NCBI RefSeq assembly: GCF_001039355.2
Contig: NW_019773513.1
Location: forward strand, 524,245 to 588,244
Direction: 5' to 3'
Source of the DNA: Lingula anatina
Taxonomy: Eukaryota > Brachiopoda > Lingulata > Lingulida > Lingulidae
DNA length: 64,000 bases
Shown: piece after piece, positions 39,046 to 54,500 of the stretch
Layout: every line of letters starts with the position of its first letter
Numbering within the stretch: the stretch's first letter is position 1
Notes under the pieces: model-generated
The model's database searches: none
Seen by the model: the letters and a program-made list of their open reading frames with translations, nothing else
Told to the model about the DNA's origin: nothing
Made by a program: the position numbers and the translations under genes

Positions 39046-42000
39046 TTACAGACATGGTTTTAGGTGAGTGAGTTCAACTGACTTAACCTTATAATGCCAA
39101 GTATGTATTTTCTCCCTGTCTTTGCCGCTAACACTACGTCTCCCAGTGATACGACTCTGTAAACTGTTCGACCTAACAATAGTCGTGTTGTTCATGTTTA
39201 GCATCTTTTTGAACTTCCACTTAAAGTTGTCATTGCAGAGAGCGTACAGTAGCGGGTTAAACATGGAGTTCAGGTATCCCACCCACGTCATAGCAATCAG
39301 GACGCCGGGTTCGATACAGTTTTGACAAACAGCCACCACGAGAAACAGGATGAAATACGGCAGAAAGCAGACGGTGAAAGCGCCCATGATGACTCCGAGC
39401 TGGCGCGCTGCTTTCAACTCCCGCTGAATAAACGCTGAATGCTTCACTTTGTTCGAGGCGGATTTGAGAATGGGTTTCGGTGAAGCATCCTTGTGAATGG
39501 TTTCACCGGAGGAAGTGGACGTCTTTGGGCTATCTATTTTATTACTGGCATTGCGTTGGTGGTGGTGTTGGCTAGACCCACGCACCTGATGAAATGGTCC
39601 GCTCCAGGAGGCGGAACGAGTGATAGAGACGTTCTGGTGTACGAAAGGACTCGAGCCGCGCCTTTGCCGTTTGGCCGCCGTTATTCCCTGTTTCCCGCTT
39701 ACCGATGATGAGCAACTGGAAACCGATTCCAGAACCGGCGCGTAATTATCTACATGCACATGTATGGTAGATTTTTCTGGGATTGAACTGTATGTGGAGC
39801 AATCTGACTCCTTTTCGGTGAACATTTCTGGAGATGACCTATTCCCGTTAACAAGGCGGCGTAGTGGCTTATGTTCATTGACAAGCGGCGAAGATCGAGT
39901 TCGGGTCGTTCCGTAACCGTTTTTACTACCAGACCTTGTCGGCCCGCTGAAGTAGTGAACTGTCCCGTTGCGACTGGTGAATTTTACTGAATAAGTCTCG
40001 TGGTTGGCTCCACCACAAGAACTATTAGTGAGATGGCTGGCCTCGTTCACGTCAGAGACAGAGCTTTCTATTTTGCCCCTTTTATTCAACCGTTGCGTGA
40101 GGTACTTTGGAACATTGGCTCGGCCAACCTCAAGTTTGTACCTTTGCCTAATAGTGCTATAGATCTGACCGTACATAACGTACATCACGGTTAAGGGTAG
40201 ATAGTAATTGATAATTGCACTTGTACCTTTGAGCACAGCGTTCGAAGCGAACTCCGTATCACATACGTTGTCGGGTATATGTTTCTTCCCGTCGTTTACG
40301 ACATAGTGCCACCCGAATATTGGAAAAATCCAAAACATTGACAGACCCCATGCAGTGCATATCATGATGGAGGCCCTCTTTTTTGTTCTTTTACGCAAGT
40401 ACTTAAGTGGGGTCGTCACTGACCAATAACGGTCAAGACTCAGTATGAAAATGTTAAAGATGGACGCCGTGCTGGCCGTGTAGTCGATGGCCAGCCATGT
40501 CTTACACACGTACTCTCCCATGTACCAGTCTTCTGTTAGAATATAGGTGGCGCTGATGGGCATGACGATCGCTCCCACTATCAGGTCTGATACCGCCAGG
40601 CTCACTATGAACATGTTGCTCACCTGAAATAAAAGTTGGGCAATTATTGAGGTATGCAACAGGCACTACACTATAATACAGACACATGTTGAATCACGCA
40701 CACACAGGATTTATTACTTTCTCACTGTAAGAAAGATTTTGCTTCCAATTTTACTTCATCTTTTTTATTACCTTTTCATTACGTTACTTTATTTGAAATG
40801 AAAGCTCTGATTGTTTTGTGATATGTCAAATATGTTTGAAAAATGCATCACTTGATAATTGAAATAAATTTTTTTCATGAAGAATTCTTCACTTCAAAAG
40901 TTATTTTCTTCCCCGACGCGTTCTTATACTTGCAAGCCTTCAGTGCATATGCACGCCAGTTACTTCAACTTTGAGCTTCATTTCATGAGGAAGTTCATTC
41001 AAAGAATATCATTGAAGTCCTCATTCCTTTTGAAGTTCATCTTCAGAAGCGCACTTCCGCAAACTTTGTTCAAGGGTCTTCATGAATTTTACCTTTTAAA
41101 GAAAGGCAGGTCTTTGTAAGGGCGGGGGGAACATCATAAGGTTAATTTTGTCTAGGTATTGAATACGTGTTTCCTTGACACAGCAGTCATAATTCATGTG
41201 TCACGAATAGAGTGCTATTGGTATTTTTGTCAGATACAGTTACAGTCATTGGCCATTTGAACATAGCTGTTTTTTTCCACTGGTATCTCATAATGTTACC
41301 TTATTAGCATAAACTGGGCTCAATTTTAGGTATCTGTCAAAGTTTTTCTGACTCCTTTTGCCATATACCTATGCGCAATTATTTTTCTCAAAATAATTGA
41401 GCTACAGTACATCGAGTTATATTTTGTACCGTTTACAATGAGAACATTTCCAATTGAAGAAAGTCTATGTGATAAAGCCGATCCAGTGTGATTTGGTGTG
41501 AGTTTTAAGTACCTATATCCTAATTACCTTCAACATGTTCTCCAAAGCTTGATATGCAGGATATGAGAGACTCCTCTTTTTGAAACCAATACTGTTGTAA
41601 CACGAGCTCATCAATTCAATATTCAAGCGTTCATCTTAACTATTTGATGTTTTTTTAAACATCACTGGCTTTTGACAAGAACTGCCAGAATCGGATTTCG
41701 ACCTCTGCTAAAAATAACCCAAGTACTGTCTTAATTGACAAGATTGCGGGAATACCAGTGTTTTCTAGCATTAACAGTACATCTTTCATTCCTGCAAAAA
41801 CGCAATGACATACCAATTTGCAGTAAAGCACCCCTCTTTAGTGTCATTTTTGATTAAGACTCCCGTTTTAACTCACTGACTTCATGCCTTCTTTGAAGGG
41901 CGGGAAATTGTCTTAAATCCTAACTTTTAGACAGCACTTATCTCCAATGCATTTGCCCCCTTCTTATGCCATTAATAAGTTCAAAATTTATTTTCTATTT

Positions 42001-45000
42001 AAACCCCCAACCACCATATAAAATTGGTGTTTGGGCGGAATTCCATTTTATAAGACTGTACAACAGAATATTACGCTGTACTGAGCACCCTTTTGGGAGT
42101 GCAATTTGTTGTCGTGTATTGGCGTTATTGCATCAGTTTGTCAACGTGAAACCGTGTAACAGCTGTTCTTTGTTTTACGCTCCATTGTTTCCCTTGGGCC
42201 AGATACGAGACATCCTTTTACTTCAAAATGCAGACGATAACCCACGCACTTTTTCGTTCGGTTTCGTGTAACGAAATAAGACAAATCAAGTGGAATTGTC
42301 CGCACGATTCACAGAAAAAGGGAAATGGAAAAATAGGACCAATATTTTAGGTTGGAATTAGGTGTGACATTTTGGTGTAACCCCAAGAGCAATATATTGA
42401 ACCTTTCACGAAAAAATTCGTGCTGGTTAATGAGGGGCTTTAGGTCCACACTTGTGTGGCTGGACTTAACTTGTGGTCCTCGCACAGGGTAAAAGCCAAA
42501 CATTTTGCGTCAGGTCACGTGCTCTCAATTTCGGGACCCTCGATCCCCTCTCTCCTCATACCCCCAACCCCTGTCCTGTCAAATTATAATTGAATAATAA
42601 TATAATGAAATTATTATTTCTATTTTAATACAGTTAATTGCTACAATAATTTTACAAGTTCAAAAGAATTACAGATTCTTATAATCTTATAACTATATAA
42701 TTTATTGGCATAACGACCTCACAGATCCTTATATACCATATGATTCATTGGCATAAAGAGTCATTTGGAAACATTAATGTTATGACAAATTATTAGGTTC
42801 CATATAGTCAAAAGGTATATTGGATTAATAAGTTCCATGGAAAGTTATCGAATTTGTTAGTACCATAACTATTTGTTTGTACACGAGTGTTTGTACAGAG
42901 TGTTTATATCAGATAACAGAACAAATAAACCAAGAAAAAAATAGAAGTTTGGCATTGAAACACTGGCCAATAATTTTGATAATGGAGATAATATTTTCAT
43001 GGGAAGGCAACGACCGCGGGGATATGTTCACACGGATCATGGAATTGTATGACACAGTCTTTGATAATGTCAACGAGTGGGACCCGATGATGTGACCTTT
43101 CACGATGCCAGAGGCCCAGATTTCCCCTGGCGACTGTCAAAACCCTTTGTCTTATGAAGAAAGTTAAACCGTTTGTATTCTTAGGATGTTTATCTTAACT
43201 GCACACGTTAAAGGGTTTTATGATATGAGAGCTATAGATTCACATAAGAATTTAATTTTTTGAAACTCAGAACTTGGTAATATTGGATTTTTACAAAGCG
43301 ATATCCCTGGGGTGAGGGGTAAAGATTCGAAAGTACTATTATTATTATTATTATATAAAACTGAAACGATATCAGTTCTGTCTTTCTTCATTAAATGTTT
43401 TTTACCCAAAAAGAAACAAAAGTAGAACATAACCAGATAAGCTTGCTAGTTAAATGTGATGTTGCGTTAGAATGGTTCACTACGCAGCCTGATGGGTTAA
43501 GCGCGTAATCAAATAGTCGGTTCATATTCGGCAGACGGAATCGAAACTCAATACGCCTCTCTGCTGACAGTTTCAATCATACATCGAAACTTAACACCGG
43601 ATAGGCAATAAAGGCCACGCATTTACAGAGGAATACATCCCGGAGGAGAGGAAACACTTAATGAAATGTTTTTTTTTTCATGAAAGGAATAATGTGGCTG
43701 TTTTCAGAAGTGAGTAGCCTAGTTATACGCTAGAATGCGCTGTTACCCTACATCCAGCTTATATTCTGTGGACTAACCGTTTATGGAGGGCTAAAGTAGC
43801 GCATGAAAATTACTGATAGAAATCATGATGATTTTAATAAAATACACTTATGTCTTAAAGGAAGTTTCAATATATGTTTAAAAGTAGTAAAAATGATGTA
43901 AAATAATCGATGACATCATAAACCAGGATCAAAATGGTTGACCTCTGACCTGAAAAACGGACACGATTGTTACCTCTTGAATACGACCTTTTTAGAAGAT
44001 GTTTTCAAAAAAAATCAGTTATTAATTTTCCTTAAGCTATTCAGTATTTATACTTAGATGGCTGATAAGCTTCGAGGTGTATATACCTATCTACGATACA
44101 TGTTACAGATTTAGATACCCAGATATTCGCGTGCCGTAATATAGAGGCGGTAGGTTCAACACTTACAACAATAACATTAAGTGTGCCAAATGCATCATAT
44201 TCCTAAAAGCCTAAGTAGATCCCAATTATCTTTTCGCGTTTCCTTTTTTGCCCTAGAATTTCAGTTAGAAACTTTGTGGACATACGTTCAAGCTGATGAC
44301 GTTAAAATTAAAGATAACAGACACACAGTGTGTGAGGAAAAAATTGAAGTGAACAGCGTTTAAAGCAAGCGCTTAAAAACGCCACTAAGCTGTATAAAAT
44401 GGCCCACCGGAGCAACAAACTTCATTAAGAAGCCACTGTATTGCAAAATGCCGCAACCTCAGTGGAACAAGTGTGACAGGAATGGAAGTCCGCTAGGAAC
44501 CGCAGTCTCTTCTTCATTACTTTGTATGGGTGATATTCGTCCAATATACCAACTCCCCATACTCCGAATAACCCTAACCTGTACTTATTATACGGAACCC
44601 CGGCCTTTCATTCCTAGGACTGCCATACCTGTTACACCTGTTACACCGTAGTCCGTTTACACAACTTTGCACAGGTAACAGTCGTCCCATTAACACGTCC
44701 TGATACTTTGGTTAACTCTAACCTTTGCTAATGACCCCGTGATATTCCATTCTTAGACAAGCCATTCCTGTCACACCGATTTCTCAATGCCATCTATAAA
44801 GTATGTCTCTCTTAACAGTGGCCTTCGTCGGCTTTACTTGTGAAGGTGAACCAAGGATTTATAGAGAAGAAGAACTGAAAAGAACCAGCCATTTGCTAGC
44901 AATGTCCATATGGCACAGGCTACGATTTCTGCAGCGTTTTTTTTTATCTATTCAAATGGTTCATGAAATAGGGATTTTTATTGATGACAAAATATTTTGT

Positions 45001-47158
45001 TTATGTGTGTGAGCGCTCTTGCGTGCGCGTATGCGTGTGTGTGTGTCTGGTATCTCTATCAATTTACATACTGGGCCGTTCAGAGAGCGGTGCACCTTAG
45101 ATTCATAACACAAAATTGTGTGATAGATATTTCATTTCAGGACTAGGTATCTCGGAAACTTAAACGGTCATAATGTGTCTGAAGGTAGTCAACTATATTT
45201 CCAGGCATTATAAGTCCCTCTAGTCCGGAGCCCTAAAATATCATGATTGAAAAGTCATGTAGTGAGGTCTGCTGTATCTTTCACACATAATCAATGGTAC
45301 GTGACTAATGTTCAGTATCTCCCACATTTCTCCGTCCCGCGGGGATTTGACTCTGATAATCTTCGCACAATGCTAATTCACGGAGAAATTGTACACTTTA
45401 GGAACCCGTGTTTTATTTTTTATAGCGTGCATTCGGAGGGTTATCTAGGGACTGTGAAAAGCTATTACCAAGAGCGAAATAAGGGGAAAATATCTTTAGC
45501 AACTTTGATTTGAAATCTGTGAAAAAAGCATGTAGATCATACTTGTATTTCACCACAAGGTGTTATAATGAAAAAGGGCTTGTCGTCCACCGGCCTAACT
45601 GAAGACTGCAGTGTCCGTGGGAATCTGTTACATAGGATCGGGGTAACTTTATTTCTTTACCGAAGATAGAGAAATGAAATTGTCTCAAATATCTAGAACT
45701 TTATTATAACGATCCCCTGGCTTAGTTTTAAGACATACATGTACTATGCGTTTGTATATTCATATATGAAAATTCATCGTAATCCCCCTATTGATCTTTA
45801 GGTATAAGAAATAATTAAATGAGATTGAAAACGCAACTATTACGATCAACCATTATTGGTATTAAGCGCCAATTAAGGCTGGCCTTGATAGATGCGTTTT
45901 CAATATTTATATATTATGCCTAATATCACAATAGTAGAAGTAATGTAATAAAACTAACTGTCGATTCATTCTAAACAGGATTTGCCTCCTACCAAAAGGG
46001 TATTGACTTTACTTCCTTTTGGCAGCCCACATGGTCAAAAAACACGTGAGGTTGGCCTTTCCCAATTATTTCATGCGCCATCGTTCCATTTCGCTCAACA
46101 TCTGTTCTCCCGTAGTATAACGGTAGAAGATACTGTAGTTAGACTGCACGCTATTCGGCCATTTGACAGATGATATTGGCGCATGTGAGATTCCAGTCAC
46201 GTTTCTTTTTTTGTGGTATTTCCTTTTTCACGGATAGATTTGTTTTAGAGACATTTATACCGTATACCATACGTTTCTTTTTTCATTATTATTATCTATG
46301 GAAATCCAAAACATCCTTCTGTGAGTTGAATAATATATCAACGCTATCTGTGTGAACTCTTAGCTTCTTTAGCAACAAGCAATAAGTAAGGTAATATTTC
46401 TTAGCGTTATAGGAAGGGTTTCCGTTTGTCAAATAGGCTAGGCCTACGTATCATTCCACTGCAATCCGTGGAACACAATTTGGACAAAAATTGCGTTTGA
46501 CATACTTTTAAAGATACGCGTGCTTTGAATCTCTGAACTGTCCTAATCCTATCATTTAATTCTCTCATTCTCTCTCTCTTCCTCTTTCCCAGTAATTAAG
46601 CTTCAATTTTGCACCGAACAAAGTGAATTTATTTGTACATATCCAGTGCCCTTCCTCTTCCAAACAGACCTTCTCTACATTTAATATCTTGTTTAAGATA
46701 ATTGTAAATCACTTAGAATCTTAAACATGTTAACCCCGTGAACCATCCCTGACGTAGTGCCTCTTAGAAGTTTACCGTTTCTTTCATCAAGATAGAATTG
46801 GCATATTGCAGCGAAGCGCATGTTGTTCTTCATCATTATGAAGCCGTTCAAAACATCATTCAAATAGCATACCGTTAAGTATGTGTACGTTTAAATTCCT
46901 TTTGGTATAATTCGGCCGAGGACACCCTCTTCCTGAACTTAATTGTGCTCCAATGGAGCGTATCACGTTACAAAGTGAAAATGCCACGCTTACAAATTTT
47001 AACACCAGGAGACGAGGATAAGCTTTCAAACCACCCATCACGATAGGTGGGCAGAGCATAAGTTTTGACGGGTACTTTGTTTGAAGTATCTTGGGAGACA
47101 GGCACTTTGTATGATTTAATTGGGCGCTAGTAGTACTGAAATGATGTGTTTCGGTAGA

Positions 47159-47213
<55 letters not shown>

Positions 47214-50200
47214 TTCTGCACACAAATATAGCAATTCTGATATACCAAGTTCCAGCAGAAAGCCGACTTGTACTCCAAAACCAGTCTCTCCAAGAAAGGT
47301 GTCAATCATTCTTGTATTATTGATACTTATTTAATTGGGTTTGTAGTTGACAAGCTGTTCTATGCCATACTTCACTGGTCCCAGCCACATTAAGGTATTC
47401 TAATTGTGTATTTTGTATTATGCTCAGTCTGCGGGCGTTAAGACACCGAGCGTCCGTGCAACAGGGTCAAAATCTAGGATAGAGCCTGACTGTAGTAACC
47501 AAAAGAGACAGGAACCTGCATCACGGGGACTGGGAATCTATAGCCTGTAAACGTCCTCACCGACTGCACGCCTTTTTTATCTTGGATATATGACTGATAG
47601 CAACCTCTTTGCGTCAGATCTTATCAACAGAGTCTGTTTTTCCAAAGATATTTCTTAAACTCGTATAGATAATGCAGAGGTGTCTGAAAAAGTGACCTAA
47701 GAATACAATTAGTTATCAATGGCTAGATCAGTAACAGTAACGACGAAGGTGTTATAAAACATCCCTTAGCTGCTAACACTGTCAGTATATGTGTATGGTA
47801 ACAAAATTTGATTATTTTGGTTTTTTATGAGCAACGCACTAAAACCTTCATGAAAACCCACAGTTCAGCCAACCGAAGTAGGTGTTTTGCAGTTCCACTT
47901 GACCCTCCTCAGAGATTCCAGTTTTTTTCCAAGAAATTGACCTTCTTTGATAGGAAATTAAGGTTTCTGTAAAATCTAAGGAAATGAGCAGCACAGAGTA
48001 AAAGTACAAAATGGTTATGGTTAGCATTCATCATTTCCTTCATTCATTTTCTTTTACTGAGATTGAGCCAGGATATGAATTGTTTCGATTAATGATTTTA
48101 TTTCGTAAAGAAAACTTAGAAATGGTGGTGTCATAAGCAGTTATCATATAAAGTATACTCACACGCATTGCTGTACTGTTTTTCATATTCTTAATGGAAT
48201 AAAGAGGCAAATGAATACTATAACCCAATAAAATTCTGACCTATGCAAGGTGTTCTGTACTTTTATCAACGTTCATTTACAAGTGGAATGCGGGTCTGTT
48301 TGGAAAGTGAATCATATCAAAACACTTATATCTTATGATGACTGTAAACTAGATAATCTAACGAGCTGATAAAAGTATATGCTACCTCTGGTGTTATTCA
48401 ACGTCAAAAATAACATGTTTCTCTTCTAAATGGCAGAAAACAAAATTAATGTTGTGACTGAAAATAACACACGTGTAACTAACTCTCTTTGCGAGAAATG
48501 AGATCGCTGCGTTTGATTTGTTTTCTGGATACAGTCAAACCAGCCAACACGGCCACATGCATTTCTACAAGGAACGTTGCTTTTCTGTTGTAAGCATTAC
48601 GAATACAGTTTAATCTGAAAACATTTCTTTTTTTATTTATTGGTCATGGTGAAGGTTCGAAATGTTGTCAGGAGTGGTACAAAGTTTGGATTAAATGGTT
48701 TTAACTATTTAAATATGTAAAAGATATTAAATTTTCTTGTTCCAAAGTGGTCTTTGTATATACAGACCCACAGAACATGTAACAAAGGCACATTCACTTA
48801 AGTCCTTTTTGTAGATAAATATAATTTTCTGCAAATTTTAATAGAAATCCCTTAATCGCCAGGGGTACACAATATGCAAAAACGTTAAGACAATCCATAA
48901 ACCTGTTTTTGGAGTTATAAGTATTTATATTATTTTTCAGTCACTCAAGAGAGTAACAGAGATAGAGATCGGCAACTTCCACTCGTAACTGTATAACTAC
49001 AGCAATTTAGAACTTGAAAAATCTGTTTATTGATCGCGCTTTTTACAACAATCGTAGATAAGAAATTCCATTGGGACATGGTGAAAACTGTTGAAATTTC
49101 CATGAAACTTAATTTTTCCTTCGTAAGGGTCTAACTTACATAGTGCATTTATGTATTTAAAGTATGATCCTTTAAGTATGAACTTAAAACACCTGTTTAT
49201 TGATCGCACTTTTTTTCAACAATCGTAGATTAGAAATTCCATTGGGACATGGTGAAAACTGTTGAAATTTCCATGAAACTTAATGTTTCCTACGTAAGGG
49301 TCTAACTTACATTGTGCATTTATGTCTTTAAAGCATGATCCTCTGAGATTCGTCTGCGAGTCGTAGCCGATCACTAACATATATCACCCGTGTAATAAAT
49401 ACCTGCACAATATAACAAAAGAGCACGCAGAAGCAAATTGCTCCATCGAAAGAATACACAGTTTTTATGACATTAATATATGGCTTGATTTTGTTACGTG
49501 CAAATCTTTTTTACACAATAAAACGTAAATCTGAGATAATGTTGTAGTTTCACGTTCTGTGGACAAAACAGATAATCTCCAAATGGCACCTATAATTGCG
49601 ACTTAGAATGTAAATGGGGTTGCAGCCACCAAGGCGGAGATGGATGAGAAAAGGGAAATTGTCACAAAACTCATTTGAGGTACGCGCGAGTGTTCGGGAA
49701 ATGGAAGATATATCTGATTCCGTAGTTGCTCACCACAAAATGCAGGACAATGCTTCTTTCTTGACATTAATAGCCTTCTGAGCGTGAAGGGGGGAGGGGG
49801 TTATGGGGGTCTTTTCTCCTACACAGAAAAGTATTCTTCAGAAACTCCGGCAGTGATTTCGCGTACATTATCATCAGTAGTCACCTATACAAAAGCACGG
49901 CCTACAGTTATCCGCACTTCAGCCATGTCATATATACGTAGGCTGCAAAAAATGCCAATAGTGTAGGATTTTGACAGGCGTGGCAGTAATTGTGGTCTTA
50001 GGAACAAAAGCACACAGTGATTAGTACAGGCAAGGGTTTGTCGGAAGCATCGGGATTAATATATGGAACAAATGTGACATGTACAAAGTAATGGGGAACA
50101 GACTACGGTTCCTAGCGGACTACCATTCCTGTCACTATGGTTATTACATGCATATCACTTTTTGGGGCACTAATTAATATATATGCTGCGTTTCTTCTAT

Positions 50201-53200
50201 AGTCACACATACAGGCACAAAAAGTAAAGGTAAGGATATTAATCCAACAATATATTTCATGTAACTGCAAAAGGTAGACCCATGACAAAATGACAAAAAC
50301 TGCACATCAAAAAAAAAAAAAAAAAAAAAAGACTCGGATTAAATATTTTCCATAACTAATAACATGACCTAAGACCGTGTGTGTCTGGGTGATTCTCATA
50401 TTATACAAGACGGAATGCAGGAGCGTAAACATTTTTGAACTCATTTTTATTATTATTATTCTTTTTCAATTTTGACCAACTGTTGTTATTTCACAAAAAC
50501 GAGAAAGTTACTTACACCATAAAGTGGTTATTTGCAGGCTTAATGTATTTATAGGATACATACTCATCGCACCAAAAATTTGATTTGCAACTTATAAACT
50601 TGGGCTCAAAGCATAATTAGCAAACCTGTGATCAATTTCGTTAAAAAGTGTGAATTTTTTCGGTAGGTAGAGTGCTGTTATCAGATTGTCGACTTTTTAA
50701 AGTCGACTTTTGATCTAATGGTCTACAAGCTATTTAGGAACGACCACAATACAAGTAGTTACCATGCATTACTGTCACCACTGAGCGAACAAGACATCAG
50801 CAAGACAATCTCAGTTTTCTCTTGGGGCTTCGTTATAAGCAAAAAAAAAAACAAAAACAACATCGATATTCGACTAAAATGGCTTTGTAAAACCGATCAC
50901 AAAATGATGACGTAAGACGTCTCCGAGCCTACTGAAGACGTTAAGAGTCAATGGCCATTGCCTCCATAGCTATTGACATTTAAAACATCTCGGATAAATA
51001 GCGCGTTTAAAGTAATAACCATATTCAATCATCTCGGTGTGAAACCCGTTCTTATATTTACTGAGATGTAAAACGAGAAGCCTTTGGCGATATAAGCCCG
51101 ATCACTACCCGTCAAACCACTCCGTTTAGTAGATAAAGGCCTCAACGCCCGCGGACTTTCTACCGATCACCAGTAAGGGTCCCAACAGAGTTAATGGATA
51201 CCTTTGAATGTTAATTGTTTTAAAAAATGATATCAGGCATGGTGACGGTGAACGGCCGTCGGTGACCTTTTTCTTACTTGTAGATTCTTAGACATTTTGT
51301 CAACGAATCATCAGAACTCATTCAAGAGTAAAAAAAAAGACTAGATCAATCTAAACACAATCATAAAATCTTTTGTAAATATATTTCGAAAAAGGGTAAA
51401 CAGAATATCACTTTTCTTAGCTAAATTAAAATGATTCATTTTGTCTTGATTTGGTTAGATTAGTATATGAATTTAACATGAATGTAATAAATATTTGAAT
51501 CTTAAGGCTGTTCGTGCCACAATTGTTGGGTCATGGCTTCAAGGCATCGAACTCTTGCTTTGGAATTAATTTCTTCATACTTTCCATTCGTGTAATCATT
51601 TTGGCACTGAAATGGTTTCGGCTACCACAACACTATGAGAAGATGTGTATCTTCTTCCACGCCTCAGTAAGCACCTGTTCCAGGTTCTGTTGAAGCCATA
51701 ATCAGTTCCTGTTTACGTGGGATATGATAAAGCAAAACGGAAGCTCCAAGCCTGTGCCTCAATGAAAGCTATAATTATTAGTCACATTTCACTGGGTCAA
51801 AAATTCTCTTTTTTAGTATCTTGGAGTAAAACTCAGTGCTAAATTCCAGGAAATAGTTATTAACCTGCGATGGCATATGGTGCACTAGACAAAAGCAAAT
51901 TTGTATTTGAAAATTACTCAAAAACCACGCGCCCAGTTGGCCGTCGTCGAGAAAGAGCCATTCAGTTAATTAAAGCCTAATATGTGACGCGCCTGGAGCA
52001 GAGAGTGAAGTTTTCTTATTCTGTTGAGAAAAGCGTACTGCCTCACAGATTTGCATTCTGCAGGAACCGAATGGAAGCATACTGCAGTGCCACTTCCTCC
52101 TCAGGTAATCAACACGACGACTAGGCGGAAGCACTTTGATCTTTTCGCGCCATAAAGACAAAGCAGTCAGTTTTCAAGAAAAGGTGATACCTTACGTCTG
52201 TTTGAGGTACAAATTAGATCGATGGAGCTAATAAGAAAACTAATGAGGTCGCCGTGATGGGCTAGCAGTAGTAGTTAATCTTAATTCAAGCGTAGCGTGC
52301 GACGCCGGAGATCAGTGCTACAAATTAGCGTGCGCCTACCGCCCGCACACATCTATACAGTGCATACATGTTGCTGTTTTTTAAAATTTCTCTTGGCGTG
52401 ATGTCTTGCAAATTGTTTCTGCGTGAAAATTTCATGTGAAGGCAATGCTGTGTGTTGGTTGACGCCATGGTTAGTTCATGCATTTCTTATCATTTTCAAT
52501 AAATTCTTCATTTTCGCTAATCACCCGCCAGAAGCGCAAACTAACGAGCGAGACGTATATAACATTGCTTGCCGGCGTCATTCTCAATACAACTCCTCAC
52601 ATCTTCCATTGCTTCTACTGCCCTTGATCTGGCCTGCATTTGTTGGCAAGAGATGGAACTAAGATTAGCTTCCATCCTCAGTTGACCTTTTGTCATCTGT
52701 CGGAACCCAAACCCCTCTTTTCTCTTTTGTCACCTCATTAGTTAGTGTTACATCTGTTATACCAAGTCTAAAGTGTCCTAATGGGAATTCGCTGTCTAGT
52801 ATGTTTTTAACGAAGCTGACGCCATAATCTGATAACTAAGGTCAGTTTTTTACCGCAATACAGGAAAAACGGGGCGCTGCTTAATTTTACGCGGCTGCGA
52901 ATTTCTGTTCGCCTTGTACAGAGACTTCTATCTTGGACAGAAATCAGGGCATTTATATGCCACCTTTCAGTTGAAGGGCATTGTTCTCAATTGCATAAGG
53001 TCAAGGCGAATAAACGACAATCACAGATCGAAACATGCTAAATGGAGAATGATTTTAGCGTCTATTCTTTCGGAAGCACGTGATATAGATACCATTAAGA
53101 ACCGTTTCCTGGCTAAAACTGTCCTTCCGGTCTCAAGTAATGCAAGGTATACTTCTATTTACTGCACGAGAAAGGACTGCCGTCCGGGAAATCCACATCC

Positions 53201-54462
53201 TTCAAGTGAAGCAGACAGCTTAATAAATAAAAACCAAAAACTTTGAACGATAGAATTAAGAAGAAATAATACTTATTTCATAAGGACGTAAAATAGTAAC
53301 ACCTTTTCAACGTGGGTGTTCACAGGACAGTTTTACCTTCTCCTATCATAGATTTCATTTGAAGTATAACCTAAAGCGTACATATTACCCAACATAGTCT
53401 TGGGAAATCACGTAATTCTATACTTGTCTATCAAGGGCCTGCAGAATCCTGTGTATCTACCAGGTATACTAGTGCGCATGTAATCTCACAAAAACACATG
53501 TAACACGGATAGGAAATGTCGATCAATGAACTCCCGAGTTACGCGTTAACGCCAACACAACTACATAATGGCATGTTTGTAAAATGTAGTATTTCCCTTC
53601 CGTGTCTACCTCCCAGAATTGGATGTGCCACGTTGTCACTCAGTGCCAACCACTTTCTTAACCATTTTCAATTCCAAATACAATGATCGATTTTCAGGCT
53701 CGGGATCTGATACGGAACTAATTACTGCTTACCCATAGGGGTTCACTTGGCTAAATATTCTGTCCACGCAAACAGCTATTCAGTGTGAGCAGGCACGTGC
53801 CTGGGTTTTTACTCTTAACGAGCAGAAAGAAAATTGTTCACACACACACACACACACGCACACACACGTGCGCGCGCTTGCACGCACACGTGTTTGCATT
53901 ATGATATGTTCTCCCACACTTTCTCTTTTAATTTCACCCTCGTTGTTTTGTGTTTTGATTAGAATTTCTTAAACGTAAGCTTTTTTCGTGAACAGGAAAA
54001 TGAATATGAAGTCTACCAACTGCACAGTATAGGCCTTTGCTGCAATGTGGGCTCCCCGAAAATTTTATGGCTACATGTACCACCGAGGCTTCTGTTTTCA
54101 AAATTCACTGAACAATTTAATAACGAGATACAGAAAATAAACACACCAATTATAACATATTGATTTCTTAACCATATCAATTGAAGGGCCCATGGCCAGA
54201 TTCTCCTTCCCTAGCTCCGTATCAACCAAAATTGAAAATCCCAGTGATGAATTTCGATGCAGTGTGATTACAATCACTGGTTAAAATTGTTCGGCTGACC
54301 AGGAATGATGCGCGCATGCAGTGAATCGGAAATGAAGAGCAGATAGCACTATTTGCTAATCATTGGGTCGCTTATCTTGCGGGAATACGTTTAACATTGC
54401 TCAGATATGTATATGTCGTTCAACTGGCCGTGTCATTTAAGTTTATGGCGGGTAAAGAGAGG

Positions 54463-54500
<38 letters not shown>

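Noticed and set aside
46856-47305. 149-codon minus-strand open frame
   Set aside because: It runs through the (CT)n(CA)n microsatellite, giving Arg-Glu and Cys-Val repeats. This is an artefact of low complexity.
52914-53246. 110-codon plus-strand open frame in the GPCR intron
   Set aside because: No recognisable domain, no splice context and an atypical residue mix. Probably chance.
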